The notes: generated from the letters alone by a model not told the origin. DNA of 64,000 bases from Cryptomeria japonica (GCF_030272615.1 NC_081412.1:100379796-100443795); one strand, 5' to 3'. Positions 1 to 11,228 are shown, counted from the first letter of the stretch. Numbers and translations are program-made.

Positions 1-102
1 AAAGAGGAAGAGTTAGAAGATTTCATAGAGGTAGATCCTTTATTGGAGGTGGCAGATCCTTTTTGAAATAGAATAAAGGCAAGGAAAAATATAAGAGTGA
101 TG

Positions 103-330
103 AAAATTCAAACCGAAGGAATGAAGGAAATCACTACCAGAATGACAAACAAAGTGGTTACCAGAATGAGGGTTTTAAGAGAGATGATAAGAGAAAGTTT
201 ACTGGAACCTATTTCAAGTGTGGTGGAGAAGGACACTAAGCTTTTGAATGTAGATAAGAGAATAAGAGGATTGAGAATAGTGGAAGAACCACTTTTATAG
301 AAGAAGAACTACCAGATCATTGAACAAACT
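103..330 (+). pseudogene. gag: Gag C-terminal part with CCHC zinc knuckle (element A), broken
   Basis: End of the capsid/nucleocapsid polyprotein of the chromovirus. A polar stretch rich in Asn, Gln and Lys is followed by one zinc knuckle around 213-250: Cys 219-221, His 233-235 and Cys 248-250 are present. The first Cys of the CX2CX4HX4C motif is Phe, and a TAA stop follows the His at 236-238. A functional knuckle binds retroelement RNA. The frame is the same as for protease and RT downstream, as in single-ORF chromoviruses. A 67-codon open frame over the same bases in another phase (97-300) is not the real one. Confidence 0.7.
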
Positions 331-417
331 GGAGGACGGTTAAGATTTGATGATAAGGCTTGAGCCCTATGACTGAATGAGACAGATGAGGAACCATTGT
401 AGAGGAAGAATTTGTTC

Positions 418-780
418 TAGACAAGATGTAAGGTGGAAGGTAAATGTTGTAAATTTATTATTGATAGTGGCAGTTCAGATAATTTAGCCTTAGTGGAGAT
501 GGTGAATAAGCTGAAGTTGTAGAGGTTGAAATACCCTATACCCTACCAAATAGCATGGATTCGAGATGATCATAAAATATTGGTAAGTGAGAAATTTTTG
601 GTTAAGTTAAAGATAGGGGAATACTATGATGAAGTTCTATGTGGTATTATGCCTTTGGATGTTTACCATGTTTTGTTGGGAAGGCCCTGGTAGTATGATA
701 GACAGGCTATGCATGATGGGAGAAGGAATATCTATACTATTGTTGCAAATGGGAAGAAGAAAACTTTGTTGCCTTTAGAA
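418..780 (+). pseudogene. pro: Aspartic protease (element A), broken
   Basis: Retropepsin-type protease that would cleave the Gag-Pol polyprotein. The active-site motif I-I-D-S-G-S-S-D-N is readable with the catalytic Asp codon at 463-465. The C-terminal flap motif reads H-V-L-L-G-R-P-W near 669-691, followed directly by a TAG stop. Another stop lies near 520. Frame and spacing to RT are as expected for chromovirus pol. No intact product is possible. Confidence 0.75.
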
Positions 781-1602
781 GAACCCCTGAGAAGTCAGAT
801 ATGCATGAGTGTTAGAATCTGTTTGTTCGATGGGAGAAATTTTCTAGATGGGTTTAAGAGTGAAAATGTGTGTTATGTGTTGATACCTAAGGAACCTGAT
901 TTGAAACTGGAGGAAGAACAACCAGAGGAGATAAAAGAGTTGCTGATAGAATATGAAGATATCATTTCAAATAATGTGCCTTATGGATTTCCCCCTATGA
1001 TAAGAATAATTTATTGAATGGATTTGATTCCCGAAGCTAGTTTACCTAATAAAGCAGCACACCGGATGACACTGATAGAGAATAAAGAGTTGAATAGGCA
1101 AGTGTAGGAGTTGTTGAGGAAAGTTCAGAGAATTATGAGCCCTTGTATAGTACCTATTGTGTTGGAAATGAAGAAGAATGGAGGATGTGTACCAATTCAA
1201 GAGCAATAAATCGGATTACAGTAAAGTACATATTTCCTTTGCCAAGGATAGATGACATAATGGACTATTTGAGTGGAGCTAGATATGACAAAGATTGATT
1301 TGAAGAGGGTATATCATCAAATTAGAATTAGAGAAGGTGATGAATGGAAGACAACATTTAAGACAAATGAAGAATTGTATGAGTGGTTGGTAATGCCCTT
1401 TGGATTGACTAATCCACTGAGTACTTTAATGAGACTGATGAATGAGGTATTGAAGAAATTCTTGGGTAAGTTTGTGATTGTATATTTAGATGGCATTATA
1501 ATTTTCAGTAAGACAAAAGAGGAACATTTTTTGCATGTGAGACAAGTTTTGCAGAGACTGAAAGAAGAGAAGTTGCTAATTAATCTAAAAAAGTGTAGTT
1601 TC
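781..1602 (+). pseudogene. pol: Reverse transcriptase, N-terminal half (element A), split by element B
   Basis: The N-terminal linker reads open to 1017, then several stops follow. From 1273 the frame is open through the RT palm: a degenerate first catalytic block ([13 protein letters not shown]), the P-F-G-L-T-N-P motif, and the YLDD box at 1483-1494, which reads Y-L-D-G. One of the paired metal-binding Asp residues is therefore lost. The frame ends after codon 1600-1602 (Phe), where element B inserted exactly between two codons. It continues at 8250. Confidence 0.88.
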
Positions 1603-2382
1603 TGTTAGGATTCCCAAAGATACTGAGAGGGGGGCTGAATCAATAACTGACCGGTTTATAAACTTACTTGACTTAAAACATGAAAAACATATTAAAACTG
1701 TGTACCGGTAAACTAGAAATAATGCAGTAAACAAGAATAACAACAACCACATGAGAAGCACACCATAACATAGTATTTTAACGAGGAAACCCAGTGTGGG
1801 AAAAACCTTGGTGGGATTTGTGACCCACAATATTCACTTACTGGCCAATAAGGAAATATTAATCTTACAATAGGGGTCTGCACATGCAAGAAGGCCAAGT
1901 GCCTAGAGCTCACTACTCAATTACAAAAGAAGTCACACTGACTTACAAAAATGGATTATACTAATCCAATGTGTTGTACTGCTTCAGATCAACATCTGCT
2001 ATGCCAGATTTAGTATCGGTTTAAGCTTTGCTACAACATAAATCCTTAACCAATATTTCGCATATTAGGTCTTCTTATCTCACATCCTATCACATATATT
2101 TCCTATTACAAAATGATCTCATACATATATGAGTCATATTACAACTCGCCATGTCGGCTTACAATGATTTTACAATTAAGTACAAAATACATTTTAAACA
2201 AAATTGAAGTCGGCCAAGGTGTCAGTATCCTTCCTTTCACTACTGGTGTTAGTGTAGAGTTTGTTTGTCGGTGCCGGTGTCGGTTTCTTTGTCTTGGCGG
2301 TATCATATGATTGCAAGGTTGCCATCAATGACAAAACCTTCAATCACCTACAATTTCTTATTGGAGTGTGCATTTGCCAACA
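1603..2382 (-). repeat. 3' LTR of element B
   Basis: 780 bp. On the + strand it runs from TGTTAGGATTCCC to GCATTTGCCAACA, so on the element strand it starts TGTTGGCAAATG and ends with AATCCTAACA. It matches 7464-8244 along its full length with scattered differences, and the LTR at 63050-63827. It carries the U5 motif (GAGAGGGGGG at 1623-1632) and the second shared cassette at 1779-1815. Confidence 0.93.
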
Positions 2383-2566
2383 ATCTCCCCCTTTGGCATT
2401 GATGGCAACACTCATGAGAAAAATAAAAAAGGTGTCCAAAATGATATCCAAAAATAGTCTTCCAAAATTGTCTTTCCAAAATTGTATGCTCAAAATTGTA
2501 TGCCCCCTTGAGCAGATGAAGTCCCTTCCTTCTGACCATTTTTCTCATCCCACTACTCCCCCTTTG
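2383..2566 (-). promoter_or_regulatory. Multiple polypurine tracts of element B
   Basis: On the minus strand a purine run (CCAAAGGGGGAGA) directly abuts the 3' LTR at 2384-2396, the normal place for the plus-strand primer. A near copy lies at 2554-2566 and a weaker one near 2500. Tandem tracts like these are a described hallmark of Sireviruses. Confidence 0.75.
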
Positions 2567-2639
2567 GCATCAATGACAAAGGTTGTCATTCACTGTCAAT
2601 GGAGTCCTTCATGGATTCTTGTAACCAGTGAGTTACAAT

Positions 2640-5600
2640 CTAAAAGATATCTGTCAAAAGTAAGTTTATACCATTGCTGAAAGTTTTGCTATCTTTTATT
2701 GCCTCTTGTGTTCTCTGCACAGTACTAGTGAGTATGTATATTTTCTCTTCCGGTGTCTTCAGTCTGGGAACCAGAGCTTCAGATATTTCTTTTCTTAGAG
2801 AAGTAAGGTATTCAAGTCTTGGACTAAGTCTGCATTTCAAGTCCTTTGCCTTATCCTTTATTTCCTGTTTGTCATTTTCTAACTTCTTGATTTTCTCTTC
2901 TTGTTCTGCAATCTTCTTTTCTAACTCCAAAAATGAATCTGATGTTCTAATCAAATTGTCAGCAATAATATTTATCTTTTCTTGAGCTTTGTTGATCGCC
3001 TTGTCAAGATCTTTTATTAATACATTCATTTTGCAAGTATCCATGTACAGTTTCTTGAAGTCATAGATTATTTCTCCAAGTTGTGGTAAAAGGGTGTCCA
3101 TTTCTTCATTATTTTTCTTTACAATATCCTCAAATAATTCTCTCCTTAAATGTATTCTCATTTATTTGATCAATAGTCAATAGGTTGTCGGTAATGAACT
3201 TAGACAATGTGTCTAGTTGACCTAAAGAATCTTTATTCTCAACACTACACTTTGGTGCTATCAATTTAAGAATTGGTATTGTATCATCAATAGCTTTATA
3301 GGCTTGTGCATTGCATTCGGTGATCTTCTTTATTGAATCTAACAGAACCTCTATTACATTAGTAGGTCTAAATTCTATCATAGTTGTACCAGATATTTGT
3401 CCAATAGTCTTTATAATAGCCATGCTACTGGTTGTGGTAATTTCCTTGCTTGATTCAACCTCTGGTAGGTCTGTCTGTGTTTGCATTTCTACAAACAAAG
3501 GTTTATGCTTTTTAATTTGGGCTGGTGGCACTGTCTCTATCTGTACCTATGCTTCAACCTATACCGGTTTTGGTTTCTCCAATTGTGTCTCAGACAATTT
3601 CTCTAAGTTTTTAGTTGTCGGTTTCTTAGCTTGTGCCTCTGAATTTTGCTTAGCCGGTTCTTCAGATGGTTTATCTGTTGTATCTATCAGTTTCTCAGTG
3701 GTATCCTCTGCCGGTTGCTCTATCTATGTTGGTTTTTTAGTGTTCATCTCAACCTCTACAGCCGGTGACTCAGTAGTCACATTTTTCTCTTTATCCTCAT
3801 TGGTTTCTTTGTCAACCACAACGTTAACTTCCTGAGTGTCTACATTTACTGTATACAAAATTTCTGATTCAGGCTTTGTATTTTCTACCGGAGTCTTCAT
3901 ACTATCAGTGGCCGATGGATTTTCAGTAGTGTCTACTGATGGAGTATCTAAAAGAGGTGGGGGTACATTGTCAGTTATTTTCAGGCTTGGTGGTCCACCT
4001 ACCTTACCTTTCCCCTTATCTCTATCATTTTGATATACTTTGATAGGCTTAGGTCTAAGTAATTCTTCCTCTTTTTCTTTTTCCACAAAGAATATATCCC
4101 ATCCACCTGATGTCTCCTTAGATACTTCAGTTACTCTGCCAACCATTAGTGCTACATGCCAGTGAGTAGTAGAAAATATTGTCTGGTTAGCCTCACTGAT
4201 TAATTTGTCTATTTCATCAGGTGAGTTAACTGGATGCACTGCCAATAATTTTTCAATCTTAATCTTTTTATCCAGTTCAACAATGGCTAATCTTCTAGAT
4301 TCTAATCTCCTATACAAGTCATTTGGAATTTCATCAACAATTTGCATCAAAAATTTCTTGTATATATCTAAGTGTAGAATTACACTATTTTCTATGCTTT
4401 CCTTATCATTAGCTGATAGTGTATTGTACATTTTATTGATGTTCTTCAGCTTACCATCCTCTGTAATTTTGCTAAGAAGTTTGTCTAGAGGAGCAATAGT
4501 CTATTTCACCTTCTTCTTCTTAGGAGTCATTTTCTTTGCCGGAGGCCTTACTTCCCATTGCTTCTGTCTTTTCCTTTTTGGTGTAGGAGAAGGTGTCGGT
4601 GAGGGTTTCTTTTCCTTTCAACCTTTTTAAATACAATAGGTATATCACTCTCAGAAGAAGTTCCAACCAGTGAAAGATGAGTTTCTGGTTGAGGTGCTTC
4701 CAACTCACTTTCACTTATACCAGTTTGTCTCAAAACATCTTCCTTGATTCCCTTTGCCTGTTAAGTTACTTTTCTTATAGTTGCATCAACTTTCTTAACC
4801 CTTTTCTTAGATTGGATAGTACTTTCTATTGTTTCAGTACTTCCAAAGACTTTCTCTTTCAGTTCCTTTGGAGCTTCAAGGAGGGCTTTTGCATAAGTTC
4901 CTATGATGTTATCATCTATTCCATAGCCCATTTCAGTTACCCAAATAGTTCTAGGGATAACTTCCTCCATCCAAATTTCATCTTTCTTGATCACAAAATA
5001 GATTTCCTTTTGATACTTATCCATAATAGCTTGTGATAGTCTTACTCTAGTCTTCATTTGAGCCTTCAATGCTTGAAAATGCTCATTTATGTTTTTCTCC
5101 CTATTCTCTCCCATATTGCTCAATAGATCTGATAGTTGTTTTCCAACTGGGATGTCAAAGCCAAACTCTCTAGCACCAATACCAAGTACTTGTTTAGTTG
5201 TGTACAACATCAAACAAACAAGTTTCCAAATTTGAATGTTCCTTTCTTATCTCCTTTAATCTTTCCCAAATTTTCTATCAGCTCATCTTTAAGCCATTCA
5301 CATATATCTATTCTTGCATTATCATTGACCATATCATAGGCACTCTTGATACATAGGCTAGAAACTGAGTTTAACCTATTTGCATGTGTAGCCTTATAAC
5401 CTAAGATCATACTGATAAATCTGACATTTATATCCTTCACATCGTTTACCCTTAGAGATCTTTTATCAAATGTTGCACTAGTAAGGTTTGTCACTGTGTC
5501 ATTTGAAACCTTCTTTGTTTTGTCTGGTCTGTTACCGGTGGAGGGTAACCCTGTTACAACTTTTACTGCTTCTTTTGTGATTTTATGACTAGAGTCTAAC

Positions 5601-5974
5601 CAGAAAAATTCACCATGTACTCTACTTAACACAATCCTTATGATATCCTTGGGAAAATCTGGGATACTAAGAATTTCAATGAAACCTAGGGTTTCTACTA
5701 TCTTATGTTCAAGTTTGACATTTTCAGATTCATCATAGATTACAGTTTTAAACATGTTCTTAATCTCATTATCACCTAATTCATCAATATGACAATGTAT
5801 ATACATCCTAGGGTCTTTAGCATATACTACTCCTTTAGGGATTTGAGAAAATGCACCTATGCTATCATCTTTCTTTGCAATTTCGGGGACCAGTTTGAAA
5901 ACGGGTCTAGGGTGCTTAATAACTTCAACAATAGTAGGATTTGCAATAAATTCAGGAGTGGATGAAGATGCCAT
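2640..5974 (-). pseudogene. ORF2 of element B: large protein of unknown function, frame-shifted
   Basis: I do not recognise this protein. It starts at ATG 5974 and is open for 254 codons (M-A-S-S-S-T-P-E-F...), then continues after a one-base shift at about 5213-4761, and after further shifts and stops at 4733-4520, 4431-3724, 3531-3130 and 3161-2640. If the shifts are mutations, the ancestral product was about 1,100 residues. The first 250 residues look globular, with a basic motif K-I-T-K-E-A-V near residue 132 followed by V-T-G-L-P-S-T-G. The middle is Lys-rich, the next part rich in Thr, Val, Pro and Glu and probably disordered, and the last 170 residues a likely coiled coil. No zinc finger, protease, integrase or RT signature is visible. 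It fills the position of pol. Capture of a host gene or an ancient retroelement domain are both possible. Confidence 0.6.
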
Positions 5975-6279
5975 AACTATAAATACCTCAATCTGCCTTA
6001 GGGATGAATGATTTGATGGATTGCTTCACTTCTTCACTTTGAATGCCTTGGCTCGGGAATTTTTGCGCTCTCAAGGATTTGAATGCTTGGTGAATGAAAA
6101 AGGAGCCAAAACACTTGCTTTATAATGTTATTTTTGCCAACTACCACATTTAATGCTTGCTAGTTAAGTCATAACTTAAGTCATCTGCCAGTATAGAAGC
6201 AATTTCAACTTCTCACCATTAACTGAGGGAATAATTGCAAGTTTTTCATTTTGTTGCTAAACCTCCAAAGGATTTTTCT

Positions 6280-7392
6280 TTAGTTAGATGAAGAGTCTCC
6301 TGGCAGTGGAGTGTTACTTTTTTCTACCGGTGGAGGAGTATTCCCATCAACATTCAGACCTAACTTTTTGATCCATTGTTTTGAGAGTTCTTGTTTTACC
6401 TCTTCAACCTTTTCTTTACCTTTCAAACTAGGACCTTTGTTATTTTCCGATGATGCCTTACTTCTACAAAATTTTGCAATGTGTCCAATTTTGTTACAGG
6501 CATAACAAGTCACATTGTTCTTCTGAATAGCTTTCCCATATCCTATGCTGTTATGTGTTCTACATTGATTAAATAAGTGTCCAAATCTTCCACAAACATA
6601 ACATCTTACATTCATTATGCAATTCTCTGAATTATGACCAACTTCATTGCATTTGGAACATTGACTGGTGGGTGTATTAGTATTCTGATAATTTCTAGAT
6701 CTACATTGATTTTCTCTATGACCATACTTACTACAGTTAAAGTATTTGCCATTAAACTTGTAAGTAGTAGGTTGTCTTACTGGTTTGCTATGATCATTAT
6801 TGTTTGCAGTACTGGAGCTTTCACCAACTTCAAAGCCAAGGCCATTTGTATCACCATTAGGTTTTTGATTCTTCAGCATGTCACCAAGTTCTTCTGAAAT
6901 TTTCTTGAATTTCTCCTTGTGTTAATTTGCAACAGTCAGTTCACTCTCCAAGATTCCTTTCTGTCTTATGAGTTCAGTTCTATCATTTTGTGTGTGCATA
7001 AGATCTATCTTCAAAATATCATTTACATGACTAAGTCTTTTGTTTTCATTTCCAACATCATTTAGTCTTCTAACCAAGTCTTCTTCATTCTTCTTTCTAT
7101 CTTCAATTTCTTTACAAAATCTCATAGTCATATCCTGCATCTCATTCTTTGTTGTACTGATTTCTTGTCTTAGCTTGTCTATCAAATCATTAAGAGTTTC
7201 CTTTTCATTCTCCTCATTCTGCATCTTTTCACAAAGTTCTCTTCTCTTGTTCCTTGCAATAGTAAAATTCTCTTGAAGTTCCTAAATAATATCTTGAGCA
7301 ACCTTTAGATCATCTTCAAGTTTGATATTCTTCACCTTTTCTACATCATAGTCTACAAGAGCTGTTTCCAATTGTTTTCTCAAATTTTCCAT
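6280..7392 (-). pseudogene. gag: ORF1 of element B: coiled coil plus CCHC zinc knuckles (Gag-like, no capsid domain)
   Basis: A 371-codon frame on the minus strand starting at ATG 7390-7392, only about 70 bases inside the 5' LTR. Two in-frame stops interrupt it (7282-7284 and about 6922). Residues 1-170 form a charged coiled coil rich in Lys, Glu, Asn and Leu. A linker containing G-L-G-F-E-V-G-E-S-S follows, then four zinc knuckles: the first has lost its first Cys, and three are intact CX2CX4HX4C (C-S-K-C, C-Y-V-C and C-Y-A-C types). The C-terminus is Lys/Glu- then Pro/Ser-rich. Knuckles bind RNA, so a packaging role is likely. The copia capsid domain seen in D is absent. A homologous start occurs in element C. 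Confidence 0.75.
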
Positions 7393-7450
7393 CTCTACCG
7401 GTGATAAGATCTTCCTCAAGTTGTTAGGATTTTGAAAATATAGGACCAAA

Positions 7451-7461
7451 CTCTAATACCA
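7451..7461 (-). promoter_or_regulatory. Primer binding site of element B (initiator Met tRNA type)
   Basis: The minus strand reads TGGTATTAGAG two bases inside the 5' LTR. It differs at one base from the site complementary to plant initiator Met tRNA (TGGTATCAGAGC). Confidence 0.8.
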
Positions 7462-7463
7462 AT

Positions 7464-8244
7464 TGTTAGGATTCCCAAAGATACTGGGAGGGGGGGGTGA
7501 ATCAGTATCTGACCAGTTTCTAAACTTACTTGACTTAAAACATGAAAAACATATTAAAATTGTGTACTGGTAAACCAGAAATAATGAAGCAAACAAGAAT
7601 AACAACAACCACATGAGAAGCACACCATAAAATGGTATTTTAATAATGAAACCCGGTGTGGGAAAAACCTCAGTGGGATTTGTGACCCACAATATTCACT
7701 TACTGGACAATAAGGGAATATTACTCTTACAATAGGGGCCTGCACATGCAGGAAGGCCAAGTGCCTAGAGCTCACTGCTCAATTACAAAAGAAGTCACAC
7801 TGACTTACAAAAATGGATTATACTAATCCAATGTCTTGTACTGCTTCAGATCAGCATCTGCTATGCCAGATTCAGTACCGGTTTAAGCTCTGCTACAACA
7901 TAAATCCTTAACCAATATTTCGCATATTAGGTCTTCTTATCTCACATCCTATCACATATATTTCCTATTACAGAATGATCTCATACATATATGAGTCATA
8001 TTACAACTCACCATGTTGGCTTACAATGATTTTACAATTAATTACAAAATACATTTTAAACAAAATTGAAGTCGGCCAAGGTGTCGGTATCCTTCCTTTC
8101 ACTACCGGTGTCGGTGTAGAGTTTGTCTGTCAGTGTCGATGCTAGTTTCTTTGTCTTGCCGGTATGATATGATTGCAAGGTTGCCATCAATGACAAAACC
8201 TTCAATCACCTACAATTTGTTATTGGAGTGTGCATTTGCCAATA
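7464..8244 (-). repeat. 5' LTR of element B
   Basis: 781 bp, the partner of 1603-2382. It begins TGTTAGGATTCCC and ends GCATTTGCCAATA; the last dinucleotide has changed from CA to TA. The shared cassette lies at 7641-7677. ACCGGT palindromes occur at 7877-7882 and 8104-8109. Confidence 0.93.
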
Positions 8245-8249
8245 GTTTC
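8245..8249. other. Target-site duplication of element B
   Basis: GTTTC here repeats GTTTC at 1598-1602, directly outside the two LTR ends. Removing 1603-8249 rejoins the RT frame of element A between codons. Confidence 0.9.
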
Positions 8250-9063
8250 ATGAAGGAGGAGCTTGTATACTTGGGTTTTGTGATATCTGCGGATGGACTG
8301 GAGATTGACCCTAAGAAAGTGAAAGCAATTGTTGAGTGGCCCACATCAGAGAGTATTGGAGAGGTAAGATCATTTCATGGACTAGCTAGTTTATACTAGA
8401 AGTTCATTAGAAATTTCAGTGCAATTTGTAGCCCTATAACTAAGACAATGAGGGGAGACCAGAATGATTTTAAGGGGACAGCTGGAGAAAACTAGAGTTT
8501 TGAGTTGTTGAAGCAAAAGGTGACTGAGCAACACATGTTAGCCTTAATGGATTTCAGTAGTCTTTTAGGTGGATTGTGATGCCAGTGGAAGTACAATTGG
8601 AGTTATGTTGACCCAGGAAGGAAGACCTATATAATATTTCAATGAGAAGTTGAATGATGCAAGAAGAAGATATTTAGTGTATGATCAAGAGTTCTATGCC
8701 ATAATTCAATCCTTGAAGAAGTGGAGATACTATTTGTTGCCTAATAAGTTTGTATTATACATGGATCATCAGGATTTATAGTATTTGAGCAATCAGAGTA
8801 AGTTGAATTAGAGATATATGAGATGGGTTGAGTTTATGCAGAGTTATACTTTTGTTTTAAAACAACGGAGTGGAAAGTCAAATAAGGTTGGTGATGCCTT
8901 GAGTAGAAGAAGAAATTTTATAAAAGAGATGAGAGTTGCAGTATTGGGATTTGATGAATTGAAGACCTTGTATGCAGAAGACCCTGATTTTATAGAACCT
9001 TGGAGAGCTTGTGTTGAACCTATTGCTACAGACCAGAGTAAGTGGTTGGATTATTTCATTTAG
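8250..9063 (+). pseudogene. pol: RT C-terminal part and RNase H (element A), broken
   Basis: Continuation of the chromovirus RT after element B. The frame resumes with the RT thumb/connection sequence (Y-L-G-F-V-I-S-A-D-G) and I-D-P-K-K-V-K-A-I near 8310-8330. A TAG follows at about 8397. The RNase H region then carries stops and at least one indel, and the frame changes before 8818. Landmarks still readable are Y-D-Q-E-F-Y-A near 8680, W-R-Y-Y-L near 8725, and the end motif G-D-A-L-S-R-R near 8892-8912. It would have degraded the RNA strand during reverse transcription. Confidence 0.82.
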
Positions 9064-9092
9064 GATGAGATGTTGTTTAGGGGAAATCGGTT

Positions 9093-10060
9093 CTGTATAC
9101 CCTGGAGTTATATGAGAGACTAATCAAGGAAAAACATAGTGGAGGATTGGAAGGACATTTTGGGATTGATAAGATAGTGGATTTGGTGAGTGAGAATTAC
9201 TTTTGGCCTCAGATTAATAAGAATGTCAGGAAATGTTTTCAGAGTTGTAGAATTTGTCAAGTTGCAAAAGGAAGTAGTCAGAATATCAGATTATATAATC
9301 CTTTGATAATACCAAAGAGACCTTGGGAAGACATAATCATGGATTTCATATTGGGATTGTCAAAGACTCGAAGAGGAAATGATTCTATATTTGTGGTGGT
9401 AGACAAATTTTCAAAGATGGCACATTTTATACCTTGTAAGAAGACAACAGATGCAATTCATGTAGCAGATCTATTGTTCAAAGAAATTGTGAGATTGCAT
9501 GGGTTACTGAAGAGCATTGTTTCAGACAGAGATGCTAAGTTTGTTGGTTACTTTTGGAGGACACTTTGGAAGAAGGTGAAGATAGATTTGAAGTTCAGTT
9601 CTATGTTTCACCCATAGACAGATGGACAAACTAAGGTTGTGAACTAGAGTTTGGGAAATTTGTTGAGATGTTTGAGTGAAGATAAACCCGAAACCTTGGA
9701 TTTGATATTGGCATAGGAAGAGTTTTTATATAATAATTCAATAAACCAGAGTATAGGGAAGACACAGTTTGAGATAGTTACTAGAGTAAATCCTAAGGGA
9801 GTTTCATAATTGAAAGATATTAGTCATAAAGCTAAGAGGAGTGCGGAAGTAGAAACATTTGTATATCATATGGAGGCATTACATTCAGAGGTAAAGCAAC
9901 ATTTGAAAGATATGAATCGAAAATATAAGAAGAAGGTAGATGAGAAAAGAAGACATAAGGAATTTAAAGTGGGAGATGAAGTAATTGTATATCTAAGAAA
10001 GGGGATATTTCTTGTTGGAACCTATAATAATTTGAGGATGAAGAAGTTTTGACCATGTAA
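9093..10060 (+). pseudogene. int: Integrase (element A), broken, catalytic Glu replaced by Lys
   Basis: The N-terminal HHCC zinc finger is readable: His in K-E-K-H at 9134-9136, then G-H-F-G, then C-F-Q-S-C-R-I-C-Q-V-A-K-G near 9235-9270. The catalytic core has Asp codons at 9342-9344 (I-M-D-F) and 9525-9527 (S-D-R-D), but the third acidic residue in T-D-G-Q-T-E is Lys at 9633-9635. Stops occur near 9616 and after V-V-N. From 9810 the C-terminal part is open again, with the K-V-G-D-E-V motif near 9965. The core alone shows it cannot integrate DNA. Confidence 0.88.
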
Positions 10061-10064
10061 GTTC

Positions 10065-10384
10065 TTGAGAAAATTTGATTCGGGTAATGCATATGAAGTG
10101 GAACTACCAGACACGCTAGATATATCACCTATTTTCAATATTGTAGATCTTTATCAATATCATGAAGCAGAACTCAGTGACAATGAACTAGAATTGAAGC
10201 AGTTTCCTAAGAAGAAACTTGATGAGATTGAAGAAGGTTTGGATAACAGAGTCAGTAGGAGCACACACAACAATAGTATAGACAATATCTTCTGAAGTGG
10301 AAAGGAAGACCAGTGGAGGATTCTTCTTGGATTTCTTAGGATGAGGTAGACCGTCTTGGTTTTCCTCTAGCCCCTAAAAAGTGA
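10065..10384 (+). pseudogene. Integrase C-terminus and chromodomain (element A), broken
   Basis: The stretch E-L-P-D-T-L-D-I-S-P-I-F-N-I is the usual chromovirus link after integrase. Near 10287 the frame shifts by one base, and the new frame reads Y-L-L-K-W-K-G-R-P-V-E-D-S-S-W-I, a chromodomain-like core with its aromatic and W-K-G residues. One TAG interrupts it before the final stop at about 10384. In chromoviruses this domain steers integration toward particular chromatin. It assigns element A to that group. Confidence 0.8.
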
Positions 10385-10874
10385 GGGAATCACTTTTCAT
10401 TAACCCTATACGTCTAGTGTAGGATCATCCCTGGTTCTTGGCAATCTTGCATCACCCAAAAATATTTCCTTTTAGTTTCTTTATTCTTTTCAACAGTTTT
10501 GTTTCTGAGAGTTACCGGATACCTTGGAATTGATCATTTATCTTATGGAGCTAGATTTGAACTTCATTCATGTTCATCTTTCTTGTTTTGGATCCGCATT
10601 TCATTTGGATCTCTTTCTGACAAGTTATCAGTTCTGGATTGGCTGGCAATTTTCTGTTTCCCCGGATGCTTGAGCTTAACAGCTAGTTGGTGTTCCCGGA
10701 TCTTGAGGAGTGATTCCTTGATTTGTGGAGGTCACTTATCATGTGTGGGATGATCTTTGATGTCTGTCTAACCCTCTTTTTGGTTCATGCTTCATGGTGA
10801 TTCTTTTTCAGAGTAATTTCATCTCATCTTTGGGCTGACCTATCTACACATTCTATTTTCCTTTTTTGGGGGAA
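10385..10874 (+). other. Untranslated region after pol of element A
   Basis: 490 bp without recognisable coding sequence. A short open frame at 10499-10753 resembles nothing known to me. The region ends with CTTTTTTGGGGGAA, a possible polypurine tract at about 10867-10874. Confidence 0.4.
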
Positions 10875-11200
10875 TGTGATCTTTCCTAGCCAACCTGAAT
10901 GTTCTCGGATGCTATATAATGATGTATTTGATCATAGAAAATTAGTATTCTGAATATAGAACAATAGATTATATTTTTAATCCAATGTTTGCTTCCAAAT
11001 TGATGCATATGGATGTATTTCTGCAATAAGGCAATTTTTTGCACGTAAGCCGAATGTTACCCATAACTGTATACGAATCAATGAACTGATTCATGCTTGA
11101 TATTTCATTCTATCCCTCTCCTATGTTGACTTGTTTTATTTTCATATTTCTGCATGAACCAAACTTCCTCTTTGGGGATCCTCCTATCTGTGGCTGCACC
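10875..11200 (+). repeat. Possible 3' LTR of element A (truncated)
   Basis: Begins TGTGATCTTTCC directly after the purine-rich stretch and has a TATA-like box (TATATAAT, 10914-10920). No partner LTR is in the window, so this rests on position only. The right edge at about 11200 is where coding sequence of element C begins. Confidence 0.4.
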
Positions 11201-11228
11201 ATATCTACCTTTCAAGATCTTCCTCATG

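Larger units (their letters stand above)
1..1602 (+). mobile_element. Element A, left part: Ty3/gypsy chromovirus (gag end, protease, start of RT)
   Basis: Decayed Ty3/gypsy element on the + strand. The end of gag, protease and the first half of RT lie in one reading frame from 103 to 1602, broken by several stop codons. The frame stops at 1602 in the middle of RT and resumes at 8250 after element B. Together with the chromodomain at about 10290-10384 this identifies a chromovirus. Its 5' LTR and start of gag lie outside the window. Confidence 0.9.
1603..8244 (-). mobile_element. Element B: pol-less copia-type LTR retrotransposon with two unusual ORFs
   Basis: Complete 6.6 kb LTR element on the minus strand, nested in the RT gene of A. 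It has two LTRs of about 780 bp, TG...CA ends (one end is now TA), a 5-bp target duplication GTTTC (1598-1602 and 8245-8249), a primer site next to the 5' LTR and a polypurine tract next to the 3' LTR. The interior holds ORF1 (coiled coil plus zinc knuckles, 7392-6280) and ORF2 (unknown, 5974-2640). I find no protease, integrase, RT or RNase H, so it must be non-autonomous. LTR motifs place it with the copia-type elements C, D, E and J. Confidence 0.88.

Noticed and set aside
1585-1913. Frames with hydrophobic runs in the LTR of B (repeated at 7453-7775 and 63005-63361)
   Set aside because: They recur only because the LTRs are homologous, and they cross the LTR edge; no coding evidence.
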